Shown here: one piece after another, positions 1-10,662 of the stretch
How the letters are laid out: each line of letters starts with the position of its first letter
Numbering within the stretch: position 1 is the stretch's first letter
Assembly: GCA_018907035.1 (NCBI GenBank)
Contig: JACCIC010000381.1
Coordinates: forward strand, 37,034-101,033
DNA from: Sycobia sp. Sy_11
Taxonomy: Eukaryota; Arthropoda; Insecta; Hymenoptera; Epichrysomallidae
Direction: 5' to 3'
Length of the DNA stretch: 64,000 nucleotides
The notes under the pieces: model-generated
What the model was told of the DNA's origin: nothing
The model's database searches: none
Seen by the model: the letters and a program-made list of their open reading frames with translations, nothing else
Position numbers and translations under genes: made by a program

Positions 1-62
1 TTTAAATACCGCAGAGGAAAGCTGCTTTTGGTAATCTTCCTGTAGTTTCCTTCATCATTAAA

Positions 63-2163
63 ATGAGAGTAGAAGCAGGGAAAATTGACGGCAAGGTCAT
101 TGGGAAGGCTAGACCACCAGTCTCGCAGAAGGTGCCGCGAAAATCAATGACGAAAATACATCGTCTATTCGGCTCCTCGGAGAAAACGCATTCGCGACAA
201 AAAGGCAGCCTAGAATTATCCCTCCAAAAATTGGAGGCAATGGTTGCGTGCTTAAAGTACGCCGTGAAGATTGAGAAATCCGTGGAGTCATTTAAGTGTA
301 AGAAAAAATTTTCTTTATTTATTTATATTTATTATTTATGTATTCATTTTGTTTTTTCTTTCATTATTAATTTTAATTTATATAATTTCGTTATTTATTT
401 TATTTCATTCATTATTTCTTTCAATATATTTATTTCCTTTTATTCATTATTTATTTAATTATTATTTATATTTATTATTTAATTCATTTTTTATTATTTA
501 TTTTAATTTATTATTATTGTTATATCATGCGCCAAAAAATCTGACTTTTTTTCTCAAAATCTTATCAAAATAAAAAGCATATTGCGATTTGTGAATTTGC
601 GTAGATTTTAATTTTATATGTTATTGGAAATAGGAATTGCGCTAAATAAATGTAAATATTGTAGATTGGAGCGATTAGACGATATTTATCGAGGCGTTTC
701 TGAGAAGAACGCAATTATTGGTTAAATTACACGTTAGAACAAATAGGTAACAAGTAAACAAAATCAGAAATTCAGTGGCGATCTCCGATCAACATATCAT
801 ATGTTGCGTTAAAAATATATAAAAGAATGTATATTTTGAATGTATGTCGAACACCACAGCGACCGTCAACTATTTCACTACTGTGTAAGTGAGGCGAATA
901 CTCTCGACCAATCAGAGCGAACGTCTTAAGAAGTCAGCTACTCGCACGAGAGCTCCGCGTACCTTCTTCAGTCGACTTCTTTCTCCGTTCCTGAGCAGAC
1001 CTCCCATTTGCCGCTCTCGATATACTTCCTTCAAATCGAATTCCTTATCCACAACATTATTTTTTCCCCGCCTTTTCATTTTCCTGTCGACTCTACGAAA
1101 TTAACTAATTAATATAATAGTATTTAATTGTATAATTTCATTAGCTAATCGCGATAGATGGTACACGTTTCCATTAAAATTTGTTTGACGCTATTATCGC
1201 ACGACGTATCATTTTTTGTTTCGTGAATCGTAGCCATTTTCTATTGTTATACGACGCGAGAATTTTTTATTTTATTTTATTTTATTATTGCGTAACCGTT
1301 TATTGGTGGAATTGTACCTTTGCTAATTCGACAAACTCCAAGACCAATAAAGAATAGAGATAAAAAGGACTTCCTTAGAATTTGTTTAAATATTTTATTT
1401 TCCCGATTAACAAAATTAGGAAATTTTCGACAAATACGAGCTACTTATACACGCTTGGTAGCCGGCCAATCTACGGATGGAGCGACGAATGGATCAAACG
1501 AGCCCAGCATACACACCTTTCAGCCGCTATAGAAAATAGGCCATACACGCACTGCCAATACTTAGACGTCGCTATCCATTCGACAGCTTCGCTGCTATCT
1601 TTGCGATTCCAGAGGAGGATCGAAATCAAGACAACGCCTCCAAAGGTGGAACTAATACACACTGCCCTTGCCGAGTACCTGCCAGAGTAAAGGAAACGAC
1701 CGGTTTCTTGACCTGCGACGTAACAATTATTTATTTTGTTATTTATTTTTTATTTCATTACATAATTTATTTAATTCTATAATTCATTATGTTAATTATT
1801 TCAATTTATTTATTTTCATTTTTTTTCTATTTATTTTTTTATATAGTTTTTTTATATTTATTTTTTGATTTGATTTCAATTTATGTCATTATTATTTTTA
1901 TTGATTATTTATTTTAATTTATTATTTATTTTGTTACTTATTTTATTTAATTTCATAATTTATTTTCAGTTCCAGATGTCACAGAGATGACAAAATATTT
2001 TCAAATGAAAAATGAGCAGAAGGCAACCACATCTACATCGCAAAGATGTAGCCGCAGTCGCAGTCGTAGCTGCGGCAGCAGTAGCAGTTGCAACAGTCGC
2101 AGCAGCCGTAGCAATAGCGTAGCAAGCGTTCCAGACGAAAATGAAAAGGAGAAACGAAAATAA
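63..2163 (+). CDS. Outer two-exon Polinton gene, copy A, unknown function
   Basis: I do not recognise this protein. Predicted exon 1 is 63-297, ending at a good donor (GTAAGA at 298) in phase 1. Predicted exon 2 is 1970-2163, after a pyrimidine-rich acceptor TTTTCAG, and its two leading bases complete the codon. The join gives about 142 residues with no stop: a basic N-terminus (MRVEAGKID), a helical leucine-rich segment, and a tail of Arg-Ser dipeptides (SRSRSRSCG) ending in KEKRK, which suggests a nuclear or RNA-binding role. The 1.67 kb intron is AT-rich with a GC-richer block at about 560-1720, perhaps an insertion. Copy B has a two-exon gene at the mirrored position (62632-62038) with the same intron phase, which supports the model. 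Sequence similarity between them is weak. Extra internal exons cannot be excluded. Confidence 0.5.
560..1720. other. Intron block without recognised gene
   Basis: A GC-richer block between two T-rich stretches of the intron of the outer gene. It holds short open frames with no family likeness and one CCAAT box (about 910), so it could be an insertion or an alternative promoter and first exon. I see no terminal repeats. Confidence 0.3.
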
Positions 2164-2355
2164 TTTCTGAGGAAATTATATTATCATAGTCAAAATAAAA
2201 AAAAATAGATATAAATGTATTATGAATAAATAAATAAATAAATAAATAAATAATAAAAATATATATATTATAAATAAAAATAAAATTTCTTTTTTTTTAT
2301 TATTCAATCACCTTTCCTTAATCTTATCTTATTTATAATATAATTATAAAACTTG

Positions 2356-2356
<1 letters not shown>

Positions 2357-2412
<56 letters not shown>
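2357..2412. repeat. (AT)n microsatellite
   Basis: Uninterrupted AT dinucleotide run of about 55 bp downstream of the outer gene. Confidence 0.95.
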
Positions 2413-2416
<4 letters not shown>

Positions 2417-2578
2417 TAAGTGAAAAATATATTTAGTTTTAAAATAATAAAAATAAAATTAATATTTTATGAATGTAATTATTAATATACTTTTATAATA
2501 GTATAATAAATAAAACATAAATGTATTATTTATAATATTTTAGAAGTTAAAATATAAAAACGTGTATATATATATGAA

Positions 2579-2759
2579 GCCGATCGCTAGAGCGAAGGAC
2601 TAGTAACTCGGTGATCCGAGTTCAAATCCCGGTCTCGGCCGATTGATACAGGCACCGCTGTAATTATTTACATGTGCTTTGTTTACAAACACATCGTAGA
2701 CCCCCGTCGCTGATTAGCATCGATAATTGGAAGCATAAATAAAGCGACCTGAAATTACA

Positions 2760-2770
<11 letters not shown>
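2579..2770 (+). repeat. tRNA-derived SINE-like sequence
   Basis: A tRNA-like head at 2579-2640 has a box-B-like core GAGTTCAAATCC, and GCCGA at its start can pair with TCGGC at its end. The anticodon stem pairs poorly, so it is not a working tRNA. It is followed by about 120 bp unrelated to tRNA and an A-rich tail ending near 2770, the usual SINE plan. The Gypsy element sits in the AT tract right after the tail. A degenerate tRNA pseudogene is the alternative. Confidence 0.5.
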
Positions 2771-2790
<20 letters not shown>

Positions 2791-3737
2791 TGTAACGGTG
2801 CGCGTGTCCGCCTCGAGCACGAGGACGGCGGGCACGGCCGTTGCAAATCTGTGCCCGGCTGGGCTTAGCCCCGAAGGATTTCGGCGAGGGAGAGGGGCGC
2901 TCCGTGAAGGGCGAAATATCGCGTTGTGGGACGGCGCGTGGAATAGGATGGCTAATAGAGTACACTTGATGGTAATGGAAAAGAAAAGACAGATAATTAA
3001 AATTTAAATACGGTTTAATGCCGCGGCGCCAAAGATACACACACGATGCAGCGCCTATATACGAGGCGTGCGTGACGCAGGCCGAGGGTCGCCGAGGCGA
3101 CGGCGCGCGGGGCGTTCGGGAAGAGAGAGAGAGAGAGAGAAAAGGAGCTGCCACTTACAGAGGGCCGGAACCTGCAGGTCTCGCAGCGCGTTCTCGAAGC
3201 GCAATAGCGCCTTCCTTTGCCGGGGGCGGCGGTGACGTTGACCTCCGTGATGGGGCGGTTATTCCGCGTAGAAGGGGCGGACGACAATTCTTCCGCTCGA
3301 GCTCGTATTCGGCGCGGGTACACTACACTCCCTTGCACCACTGTAGCACCACGAGCGCGTTACCGGGCACTCTCCCCGAGGACGAGATACGAGGCGGAGG
3401 GGAACCTTGGAACACAAGGTAGGTTCCCACACACGATCCGTCGCGGCACGGCTTTAGCAACCAAAAAAAGAACACGGACGACGTGTGTAGAGGGCCGGTA
3501 CGCGGTGTCTTCTCCTCGCGGCTCTCTTTCTTTCTGCCTAATTCGCGCGCGTGGCTGTCTCTCCCCACTCCCCGCTCTCTCTCTCACTTACCTCTCCGCC
3601 GGTGGTTGTGCGTCGGCCTGAAACATACAAACATTTCTACATATAAATATACAGATAAATATGTACATGCTACGGCTGGAGAGAGAGCAACGGGACGGGG
3701 AAGGCAGGCGCACGCAGTGCTTGCGTTCCTCGTCACA
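2791..3737 (-). repeat. 3' LTR of Gypsy element
   Basis: 947 bp, plus-strand start TGTAACGG and end CGTCACA, repeated at 11674-12542. It holds about 78 bp (near 3050-3130) that the other LTR lacks. The break in the other copy lies at a GCAG/GAGAGA motif, suggesting deletion between short repeats. Confidence 0.95.
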
Positions 3738-3750
3738 CGCCCCCCCTCCA
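3738..3750 (-). promoter_or_regulatory. Polypurine tract of Gypsy element
   Basis: On the minus strand TGGAGGGGGGGCG lies directly against the start of the 3' LTR, where plus-strand DNA synthesis is primed. Confidence 0.85.
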
Positions 3751-3966
3751 GACGCTGGTAGCCGAAGCGTGACAGCTCGACCCAACATCTCTCTCTCAGA
3801 TCGACCATCGTGTCAGGATGAGGAACGGGGTGGCTGCGGTCTACCGCTGGGGATCACTGGGATGAGGAAGGACGGGTAAAGAAGTCCCTTCCCGAGACGC
3901 AGTTGTTTTTGGAGGGCACCTTTATTCGTGATTAGATTACATAGTTTTTTTTTCTTGTGTGGTGCC

Positions 3967-4872
3967 TCACTTGGTGTGGGCTGGCTTCGCTCCTTGGGGG
4001 CGATTCCGCTTTTCGGTAGCCCTGGGGGCGTGTTCTTCGTAATCGGGGTGGTTATGTTGGTTGGGGCACTCCCGTCCCCGGCGTACGCCCTCCAGCTTGC
4101 ACTGACTGCAACTGGGTAGGCGGATAGGCGCAAACTGAGGCGCGTCCGACGCCGCTTGTTCGCACCGGGCCTCCGCCGTCTTCCGCAGAGCAAACACCCG
4201 GTTGACGTGGACCTGTAGGCGTCTCGCCTCTACAGCGGTGTTGCTGCGGAAGGCTTCGAGGGCCTGAGCTGCCTCGACAACCGAGGGGCGCGTCCTTCCG
4301 GCGGTGTTGGTGTTCGACGGCAGGGTGGCCTGCATCAGCGAGCTCCGTAGCCGGTGCATTTCTAGGCGGCAGGCGGCCTGGAAGTCTTCCACTGCCCGGC
4401 GTGCGGCGCGCTCGCGCTCCAGCAGCCTGGTCGCCTCTCCGTCCGCTTCCTCCCAGCGGTGGAGTAGGGCGTTTTCTTTCCACCGGTGATCCGCCCAGGC
4501 GAGGTAGTCCACCTCGCCGAACTCCAGCAGCTCTCTTTGTCCGGGCGTCGCCCTCTGGACGAAGGTTTGGAGTTGTAGGAGGGCACTGGCCTCCTCGGCC
4601 TCCAGCTCCTGGCGCCGGATGTACACGCGGTCCAACCGCTGGCATAGGGCCTGGACGCTGTCGGGCCGGATGCTCCCTGCTTGGGGCGTCGAGTCTGGCT
4701 CGGCGGTCTTCGGCCATCCGCCCTCCTCGATCGCGGCGTACTCGAGGCCCACGAGCCCTGGGCTCGGCCGGGCGGCCGGGGGACCCCTCTTCTGGACTTC
4801 TATGCGCTGGAAGGCGGCCTCCAACAGTGAGCTGAGGATCTCGGCGGCTACCTTGCTCGGGGAGAGCGCCAT
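3967..4872 (-). CDS. Third ORF of Gypsy element, unknown 301-aa protein
   Basis: Open ATG-started frame 3' of pol, where some insect Gypsy elements carry env. It is not env-like: I see no signal peptide, no transmembrane stretch and no furin site. It is Ala/Arg/Glu-rich and predicted helical through most of its length (for example WKENALLHRWEEADGEATRL), so coiled coil is likely. The C-terminal part has CSQC, then C and HNH about 15 residues later (CSQCKLEGVRRGREC, NQHNH), which could bind zinc. The tail is basic. GC content is very high. It starts about 160 bp after pol ends and would need its own message or re-initiation. A late regulatory or nucleic-acid-binding protein is possible, but nothing seen proves it. 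Confidence 0.7.
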   Translation of the reverse strand: MALSPSKVAAEILSSLLEAAFQRIEVQKRGPPAARPSPGLVGLEYAAIEEGGWPKTAEPDSTPQAGSIRPDSVQALCQRLDRVYIRRQELEAEEASALLQLQTFVQRATPGQRELLEFGEVDYLAWADHRWKENALLHRWEEADGEATRLLERERAARRAVEDFQAACRLEMHRLRSSLMQATLPSNTNTAGRTRPSVVEAAQALEAFRSNTAVEARRLQVHVNRVFALRKTAEARCEQAASDAPQFAPIRLPSCSQCKLEGVRRGRECPNQHNHPDYEEHAPRATEKRNRPQGAKPAHTK

Positions 4873-5029
4873 TCTTTGTCCCTAAGAAGAAGATGGAAAG
4901 TTGACGTTATCTGATGGCCCCCTGGGCGCAACCTGGGCCGGGACGACTCCTCGGCGAGGGGACTCAACCGGGTGGTGGAAATCGAGGGACGTGCCGGATT
5001 CGCCGGTATCCCGTGGGCGAGTTGGGGAG

Positions 5030-8000
5030 TTAGTCGGCCCATTGACGGGCGCGGGTCTGGGCCCGAGTGCGGCGGGGGGATTGGTCCCGCGGCGGGATTG
5101 AGCGTCCGTGCTTCCTGGGGCGACCTACTTTTCGCCTCACCAGGTGCACGTCGTTATGGCAGGCGGCTCCGCTGTTATCGGGCTCCGCAGGGGCTCGCGC
5201 TTGGGTTTTTCGACGGGTTACGATTCGCGTCCTACGCGGCCTCCCTAATCTACGCGGTGCGATATCGGTCTTAGATCGCGTGGCATTGCCCGCGGGGGTA
5301 TCGCTTCGCACGCTTGTATCGGAATTACAATGAGGCGCGTCGTCGGGGCGCCGTACGCTCACCAGTGGTGTTACAATGCGGGTTCGCTCGCTCGCCTCGA
5401 CATTACAATTTGACGCATCGCGGTCACGCTCTTCGCCCGAAGGCTCTTCCGTGTCGGAACTGCTATCATCTTCGGGGTCGTGATCTCGATGGTAGGGCTT
5501 CAGGTCGGCGACGTGATGCTTACCAGCATCTCTTCCCGTAGAGTCGACCAGTCGATAAACATTCGTGCCGAGTTTCTCCGTGATGGTAAAGGGCCCGTCG
5601 AATTTTGGGGCCAGTTTGGCGCTGACGCCCTGTATGCCTGACGAGAGGATGCGATTACGCCGCCATACGCGATCGCCAATCGCGTAATGCACGTCGCGAC
5701 GTCTCGCATTATAATAGCGCGCTTGCTTTGCCTGCGCTTTCTGCGAGTTTTCCGCTGCCTTTAGATGGAGATCAGATAATTTCTCCATGCGCTCTTTCCA
5801 ATGTTGTAGAGCAGCCTCTTCTTGCGCAATCTGTGCGCGCTGCTCCTCCTGGCGACGATGTGTGCCAGGGGCTGAGGGGTGACGACCCGTGTTAAGGAAG
5901 GCCGGACTTACGCCAATGGAGTCTTGTACGGATGTATTGTACGCGAACATCAGCTCGGCGATGTGCGCATCCCAAGTACTGTGAGACTCCTCCATGAAGG
6001 CGATTATCGCGGTCTTCAGAGTCCTATTAACCCTCTCTACCGGATTGGCTTGAGCGTGATAAGGAGGTATCGTGGAATGCTCCACCCCACGCTGCACAAG
6101 GAATTTCTCAATGATTTTATTACGAAATTCGGTGCCATTGTCCGATAGGAATACTTCGGGCGTACCAAAGCGTAAAAATACGCGATCTTTCAACTCGCGG
6201 CGAATCGTTTGCGCATTCGCCTTTCTGATGGGGATACATTCTACCCAGCGAGTGAATAGATCCATGAAGACGAGCAAATACTCGTATCCCCGGGTAGATC
6301 GCGGAAATGGACCCATCACATCTCCAGCTACTATTTCCCAAGGGCGGGTGACCGTTCGATGGCCCATCAGGCCAGCTGGTGCAGCCTGCTGCACCTTACA
6401 TTGTTGGCACACGGTGCAATCACGGACAAATTGTGTGACATCTTTGTGCATTGATGGCCAATAGTATGATCGTGCAATTCGGTCATATGTTTTATGGCGT
6501 CCGAACTGACCAGCTGTGGGCTCCTCATGACATTCATGCAGAACGGTACGACGATCTTCTTTAGGCAGGACTAACTTCCACGCATCCTGGTCGTCTACTA
6601 AATCTTCGACGGCAGGATCGGGACGGTAGTAGTATAGTCGCTGCCCAACGACTTTCCACCATGGGAAGTTGGTCGGATCGCTCACCACTTTCTTACGAAG
6701 GCGCAAATACCAGGGGTCTTGCACATCGGTGACGCCGAGGGAGGCGACTTCGCAGGTCGGCTCGTCTTCGTACAAACGAGAGAGGGCGTCTGGTACGCAA
6801 TCCACTTTCCGGTGGATGACTTCGTAGTCATATCCCTGCAATTCCAAGGCCCAACGGGCGAGTCTGCCCGTGGGGTTGCGCAATGAGTGCAGCCAACGAA
6901 GGCTGCTGTGATCGGTTATCACCTGGAAGTGATAGCCCTCGACGTACGGGCGGAATTTACGCACAGCCCATAGCACGGCGAGGCACTCGCGTTCGGTGAC
7001 CGAATAGTTACGCTCAGCCGCAGTCATCGTGCGACTAGCGTAGGAGAGCCCGCGCTCCTCGCCATCAACAGCTTGCGTGAGCACGGCGCCTAGTCCCGAG
7101 TCGCTGGCGTCCGTTTGGATGACGAACGTTTCTCCAAACGACGGTCGAGAAAGGACGGGTGCAGATGCGACGAGCGCCCGGATTTGTTCGAAGGCTTGCT
7201 GTTGCTCTTCTCCCCAATGGTACTTGATGTTCTTCTTGGTTAATCGGGTGAGAGGCTCAGCAAGCGTTGCGAAGTTCTCTAAGAACTTGCTATACCAGGA
7301 CGCAAGGCCTAAAAACCTACGGAGCTGCTTCAGGTTCTTTGGTGCGGCGTAAGTCAAGATTGGTGCAATCTTATCCGGATCGGGTCGAAAACCGTCACGA
7401 TCCACGAGGACGCCGAGGAACCGTACCTCCGCGAGTCCGAATTTACTCTTCTGCCGATTGATGGTCAAGCCGGCATCGGAAATCCGTCTCAGGATATGTT
7501 CGAGCCACCTGAGGTGCTCGTCAAAGCTCTCCGTAGCGATGATCACATCATCGAGGTAGGCGAAGGCCACCGGCTCCATTTCAGGGCCGATCAGCTTGTC
7601 GCTTAACTGCTGAAAGGTGGCAGGGCCACCGGCGACACCATATGGCATACGGGTCCATTCGAATAACCCCATGCCTGGAACCGTGAAGGCAGAGAGGTGT
7701 CGCGATTCCTCACGAAGAGGGACCTGATGGTAGGCGCTGCTGAGGTCCAGGGTGGAGATGTATCGCGCATTTCTCAGTTTCCGTAAGATTACGTCCATGT
7801 AAGGAAGCGGGTACGCGCTGACCTTGGACACGGAATTCAATTTGCGATAGTGCACACAGAATCGGTAGCTCCCATCGCTCTTGCGAACCATCACGACGGG
7901 GCTAGACCATTCGCTGGTTGATCTGCGAATTACGCCCTGATCAAGCATCTTGCGAACTTGCGCATGCATTTCCAGCTCTATCTTCTGAGAGACCGGATAA

Positions 8001-8785
8001 TAACGCTGCTTAATCGGCTTAGCATCGCCGACATCGATCACGTGGTCGGTCAGATGCGTGCAGCCCAGAGGCTGATCAGCCGGAGGCAGCATCCGGTCGA
8101 GGAGTTCCTCGAGAGCTCGGCGTTGACTATCGTCAATATCGGCCAAGCCTATAGAGGCAAGCGAATACGCCGAAGTAACTGAGACGGTGCAGAGCTGTAA
8201 CGGAACGAAATCCGCAGTACCCTCGATCGACATGGTGTTGTCGCGCGGGTGGATGACCGCATTGAAGGCGCGGTAGAAGTCTGCACCGAGCAGACAGTCA
8301 TTTTCCAAGTCTGGAATTATGATGACGTCTAGCTCCATTTCTACGTCTGCTATGGCAAACGGAAGGGCCACCTGGCCTATTATCGGCTCAATTTTTCCTG
8401 TGGCGAGTCGAGCGCCAGATCCAGGGAAGGGTCGAACTAGACGACCGAGGGCAGATGCGATCTGCAGGCCGATTGCTCCGAGAGCTGTACGAGCAGCCCC
8501 TGCATCAAGCAGTGCATGAATGCGAAACTCGCCTATGCCTACCTGTACCCACCATCGTGAATACCGATCGGGGTCGACAATTGTGGCTGAGTCAGTGGAG
8601 TCACGGTCGTGATGCTCCTCCCTTACAGACAGGAGGGGGCAATCATCATTACCCTGTGTCCTCGCAGCTGCATGCTGATCTTCAGAGGTCTCACGGAGCG
8701 TAGGGGCGAGTTGGACCTCAATTACTCGCCCTTTTTCGCGTTTCCCGAACACTCGGGACAGCTGCGCAAGGTGTGGCCAGGCCAA
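5030..8785 (-). CDS. pol: Gypsy pol polyprotein: protease, RT, RNase H, integrase
   Basis: 1251 open codons. In order: aspartic protease with ALLDAGAARTA (DAGA in place of the usual DTGA or DSGA); reverse transcriptase with YPLPYMDVIL, LDLSSAYHQ and catalytic YLDD; RNase H with TDASDSGLGAVL and DALSRL; integrase zinc finger with HECHEEPTAGQFGRHKT and CTVCQQC; DDE core with AGDVMGPFP, LSDNGTEF and NPVERVNRTL, all three acids present. The C-terminus is long, basic and Arg/Ser-rich, with no chromodomain. The frame starts inside gag with no good ATG and lies in the -1 frame, so a gag-pol frameshift within the 64 bp overlap is expected. It copies and integrates the element. Confidence 0.95.
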   Translation of the reverse strand: MAWPHLAQLSRVFGKREKGRVIEVQLAPTLRETSEDQHAAARTQGNDDCPLLSVREEHHDRDSTDSATIVDPDRYSRWWVQVGIGEFRIHALLDAGAARTALGAIGLQIASALGRLVRPFPGSGARLATGKIEPIIGQVALPFAIADVEMELDVIIIPDLENDCLLGADFYRAFNAVIHPRDNTMSIEGTADFVPLQLCTVSVTSAYSLASIGLADIDDSQRRALEELLDRMLPPADQPLGCTHLTDHVIDVGDAKPIKQRYYPVSQKIELEMHAQVRKMLDQGVIRRSTSEWSSPVVMVRKSDGSYRFCVHYRKLNSVSKVSAYPLPYMDVILRKLRNARYISTLDLSSAYHQVPLREESRHLSAFTVPGMGLFEWTRMPYGVAGGPATFQQLSDKLIGPEMEPVAFAYLDDVIIATESFDEHLRWLEHILRRISDAGLTINRQKSKFGLAEVRFLGVLVDRDGFRPDPDKIAPILTYAAPKNLKQLRRFLGLASWYSKFLENFATLAEPLTRLTKKNIKYHWGEEQQQAFEQIRALVASAPVLSRPSFGETFVIQTDASDSGLGAVLTQAVDGEERGLSYASRTMTAAERNYSVTERECLAVLWAVRKFRPYVEGYHFQVITDHSSLRWLHSLRNPTGRLARWALELQGYDYEVIHRKVDCVPDALSRLYEDEPTCEVASLGVTDVQDPWYLRLRKKVVSDPTNFPWWKVVGQRLYYYRPDPAVEDLVDDQDAWKLVLPKEDRRTVLHECHEEPTAGQFGRHKTYDRIARSYYWPSMHKDVTQFVRDCTVCQQCKVQQAAPAGLMGHRTVTRPWEIVAGDVMGPFPRSTRGYEYLLVFMDLFTRWVECIPIRKANAQTIRRELKDRVFLRFGTPEVFLSDNGTEFRNKIIEKFLVQRGVEHSTIPPYHAQANPVERVNRTLKTAIIAFMEESHSTWDAHIAELMFAYNTSVQDSIGVSPAFLNTGRHPSAPGTHRRQEEQRAQIAQEEAALQHWKERMEKLSDLHLKAAENSQKAQAKQARYYNARRRDVHYAIGDRVWRRNRILSSGIQGVSAKLAPKFDGPFTITEKLGTNVYRLVDSTGRDAGKHHVADLKPYHRDHDPEDDSSSDTEEPSGEERDRDASNCNVEASERTRIVTPLVSVRRPDDAPHCNSDTSVRSDTPAGNATRSKTDIAPRRLGRPRRTRIVTRRKTQARAPAEPDNSGAACHNDVHLVRRKVGRPRKHGRSIPPRDQSPRRTRAQTRARQWAD

Positions 8786-10662
8786 CTACAGCCCCAGCAC
8801 AAGAACCGCGGATCAGGACCTGCTGTCCGACCTTTGTTCTTGTCACTGAGGGGCTCGTGCACCAGCTTTCCTTTGAAGGAGGGCTTCCTCTCCGACTTAG
8901 GTGAGGTCGACGCTCTGGTTTTTCCTGTACGCGGCGACCTCGGGCGTGAATCGCGACCGCTCCTCTTCGGGATAAGGGCTGTGACGCCTGGCGCCTCTAA
9001 ATCAGGTGAGGTGGCTCTAAAGCCAGCCTCTTGTAAAACTTCTCGCACCAGAGCTTTGAAGTTGGGTGGCTTCACGTCCACGGCCGCGATCCTTGGTTTC
9101 GGGCGCGTTCGAGACGTGTCGGCCGCATGGAAGGCCACTTCGGGCATTATGCAGTCCTCAGGTGATGGCGGTGGCTTATAATTTCGCTCCGCATCGAGGA
9201 CGCATTCGGCCTCTCGAGCAAGCTCGATTAGCCGATTGACGCTCGTAATCTTCTCCCGCGTAACTAACTTCTGTATCTCCGGGAGCTGTTTGTCGTCCGA
9301 CCATGGTTCTTCGAATCGATTGAGAATCGTTAACAAACAAAACACGTAGTCACGTGTTGGCTCGCGCTTCGCCTGCGTACGCCGCTGCGCTTCGCTGATT
9401 AGCTCAGCTTGGAAGCGTCGATCGACGCCGTAGCAGCTCCGGGCTGCGTGGCAGAACTCTTGCCACGTGGTCCAGTCTTTCCGAGATAGACGGTACCAAT
9501 GCAGGGCGACACCGTCGAGGAGCTCCGTCATGGCATTGAGCATGTCCTCGTCCGTGAGCGGTGTCAACCTGCGACATTCCGCGATCCTTTGCAGAAATTC
9601 TTCTACACTTTTCCTCTTGGCACCATTGAATCTAATTTTCCATTGGCGCACGGTCTTACCAATATCCGTGCGCTGGGCCAAGGTGCTTGACAGCGTTGAT
9701 CGCGTTGTATTCGCGGGCGAGCTCATCACATCTCGATCCATGTGATGTCCCCCCCTTCCAGGCCCTTGGTACCGAGGGTGGCAAGGAGCCGAAAACGTAG
9801 GCTCGCCGGTCGACCCTACAAACCTATTATTGTTGAGGTTTTTGTCACTTTCCACGTATTGCAGATCGTACGTGTCTTGGAAAGTGACACGGTCGCGTCG
9901 CGCCGATTTCTGCAGCTGCTGCTGGATGCTGGCTAGCGTAGCGTGCATCTCACTTTGCTTCTGCTGCAAATCTTGGACAGTGCAGTTTTGGTGTTGCATC
10001 CAAGTTTGCAGCATATTTTGCAGGCCATGTAATCCCTGACGAAGGTTTACATTGTTTTCGAGGTCAGTCGGTTGAGGCTCGACTGTTGTATTTGTCGCCT
10101 GAGATGCGACTTGGGTTCGACGTGTGGTGTCATTCGTGACACCCGAGTCGAGAGGCGTAATTACGCTCGTGGTGGCTGCCTGAATCGGCGATTCGTTGGC
10201 AGTGCTCCATGCGAGCGGTTCATGCCTGTTCATCTCGGCCAAATTGAAGTCGATCAGATTTTGTATTTGGTGATCGACAGCTGTTGTTATATTTTTTTGA
10301 TCTGTGCTCGGGTAAATTTCCCGAGCCTGCTGTATGTCAGCTGATCCGTCCGCTTGTTCGGCGTACGTCGCTTCCATTCGATCCAAAATATAAGTTTTTG
10401 TTGCGTCGCGCATTGTCGAGGTGACGATTATCTTCAACAGATTTTTATCTCTTCGCGTGCGTGTTTTTATACTATCACTGTCACTCTCGCATTCCACAAA
10501 ATCTCCTGGGCTATAATTTCCTGCTAGTCTATGGTATAGCCTAGCAGCCCTTTGAAATGGGGAACCCTCATTTTTTAATTCTAGTTCCGCTGTAATTAGG
10601 TTTGTTTCTTCCTCACATAGGCTTTGAAGCCAGTCGTTAAATTCGTTTGGCGGATTTGCCAT
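8722..10662 (-). CDS. gag: Gypsy gag, nucleocapsid polyprotein
   Basis: 646 codons from an ATG at 10662. The middle part contains the retrotransposon capsid region (WKIRFNGAKRKSVEEFLQRI, then MTELLDGVALHWYRL and FCHAARSCYGVD). The C-terminus has one CCHC zinc knuckle, CWGCSWPGHTLRSC, spaced C-x2-C-x4-H-x4-C, preceded by a basic Ser/Arg/Lys-rich stretch. The N-terminal third is polar with Gln-rich helices. The stop falls 64 bp inside the pol frame. The protein forms the particle that packages element RNA. The frame is intact. Confidence 0.9.
   Translation of the reverse strand: MANPPNEFNDWLQSLCEEETNLITAELELKNEGSPFQRAARLYHRLAGNYSPGDFVECESDSDSIKTRTRRDKNLLKIIVTSTMRDATKTYILDRMEATYAEQADGSADIQQAREIYPSTDQKNITTAVDHQIQNLIDFNLAEMNRHEPLAWSTANESPIQAATTSVITPLDSGVTNDTTRRTQVASQATNTTVEPQPTDLENNVNLRQGLHGLQNMLQTWMQHQNCTVQDLQQKQSEMHATLASIQQQLQKSARRDRVTFQDTYDLQYVESDKNLNNNRFVGSTGEPTFSAPCHPRYQGPGRGGHHMDRDVMSSPANTTRSTLSSTLAQRTDIGKTVRQWKIRFNGAKRKSVEEFLQRIAECRRLTPLTDEDMLNAMTELLDGVALHWYRLSRKDWTTWQEFCHAARSCYGVDRRFQAELISEAQRRTQAKREPTRDYVFCLLTILNRFEEPWSDDKQLPEIQKLVTREKITSVNRLIELAREAECVLDAERNYKPPPSPEDCIMPEVAFHAADTSRTRPKPRIAAVDVKPPNFKALVREVLQEAGFRATSPDLEAPGVTALIPKRSGRDSRPRSPRTGKTRASTSPKSERKPSFKGKLVHEPLSDKNKGRTAGPDPRFLCWGCSWPGHTLRSCPECSGNAKKGE

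Noticed and set aside
2579..2640. A working tRNA gene
   Set aside because: The anticodon stem does not pair, and a non-tRNA body with A tail follows, as in a SINE.
3018..3761. Several open frames within the Gypsy LTRs, on both strands
   Set aside because: They arise from GC-rich LTR sequence with few stops, repeat in both LTRs, and show no family likeness.
3967..4872. env gene of an errantivirus
   Set aside because: No signal peptide, membrane anchor or cleavage site. The Cys/His cluster and helices do not fit a surface protein.
4052..4885. Long frames on both strands overlapping ORF3
   Set aside because: Shadows of the GC-rich third ORF. The chosen frame has the ATG and the amino-acid pattern of a helical protein.
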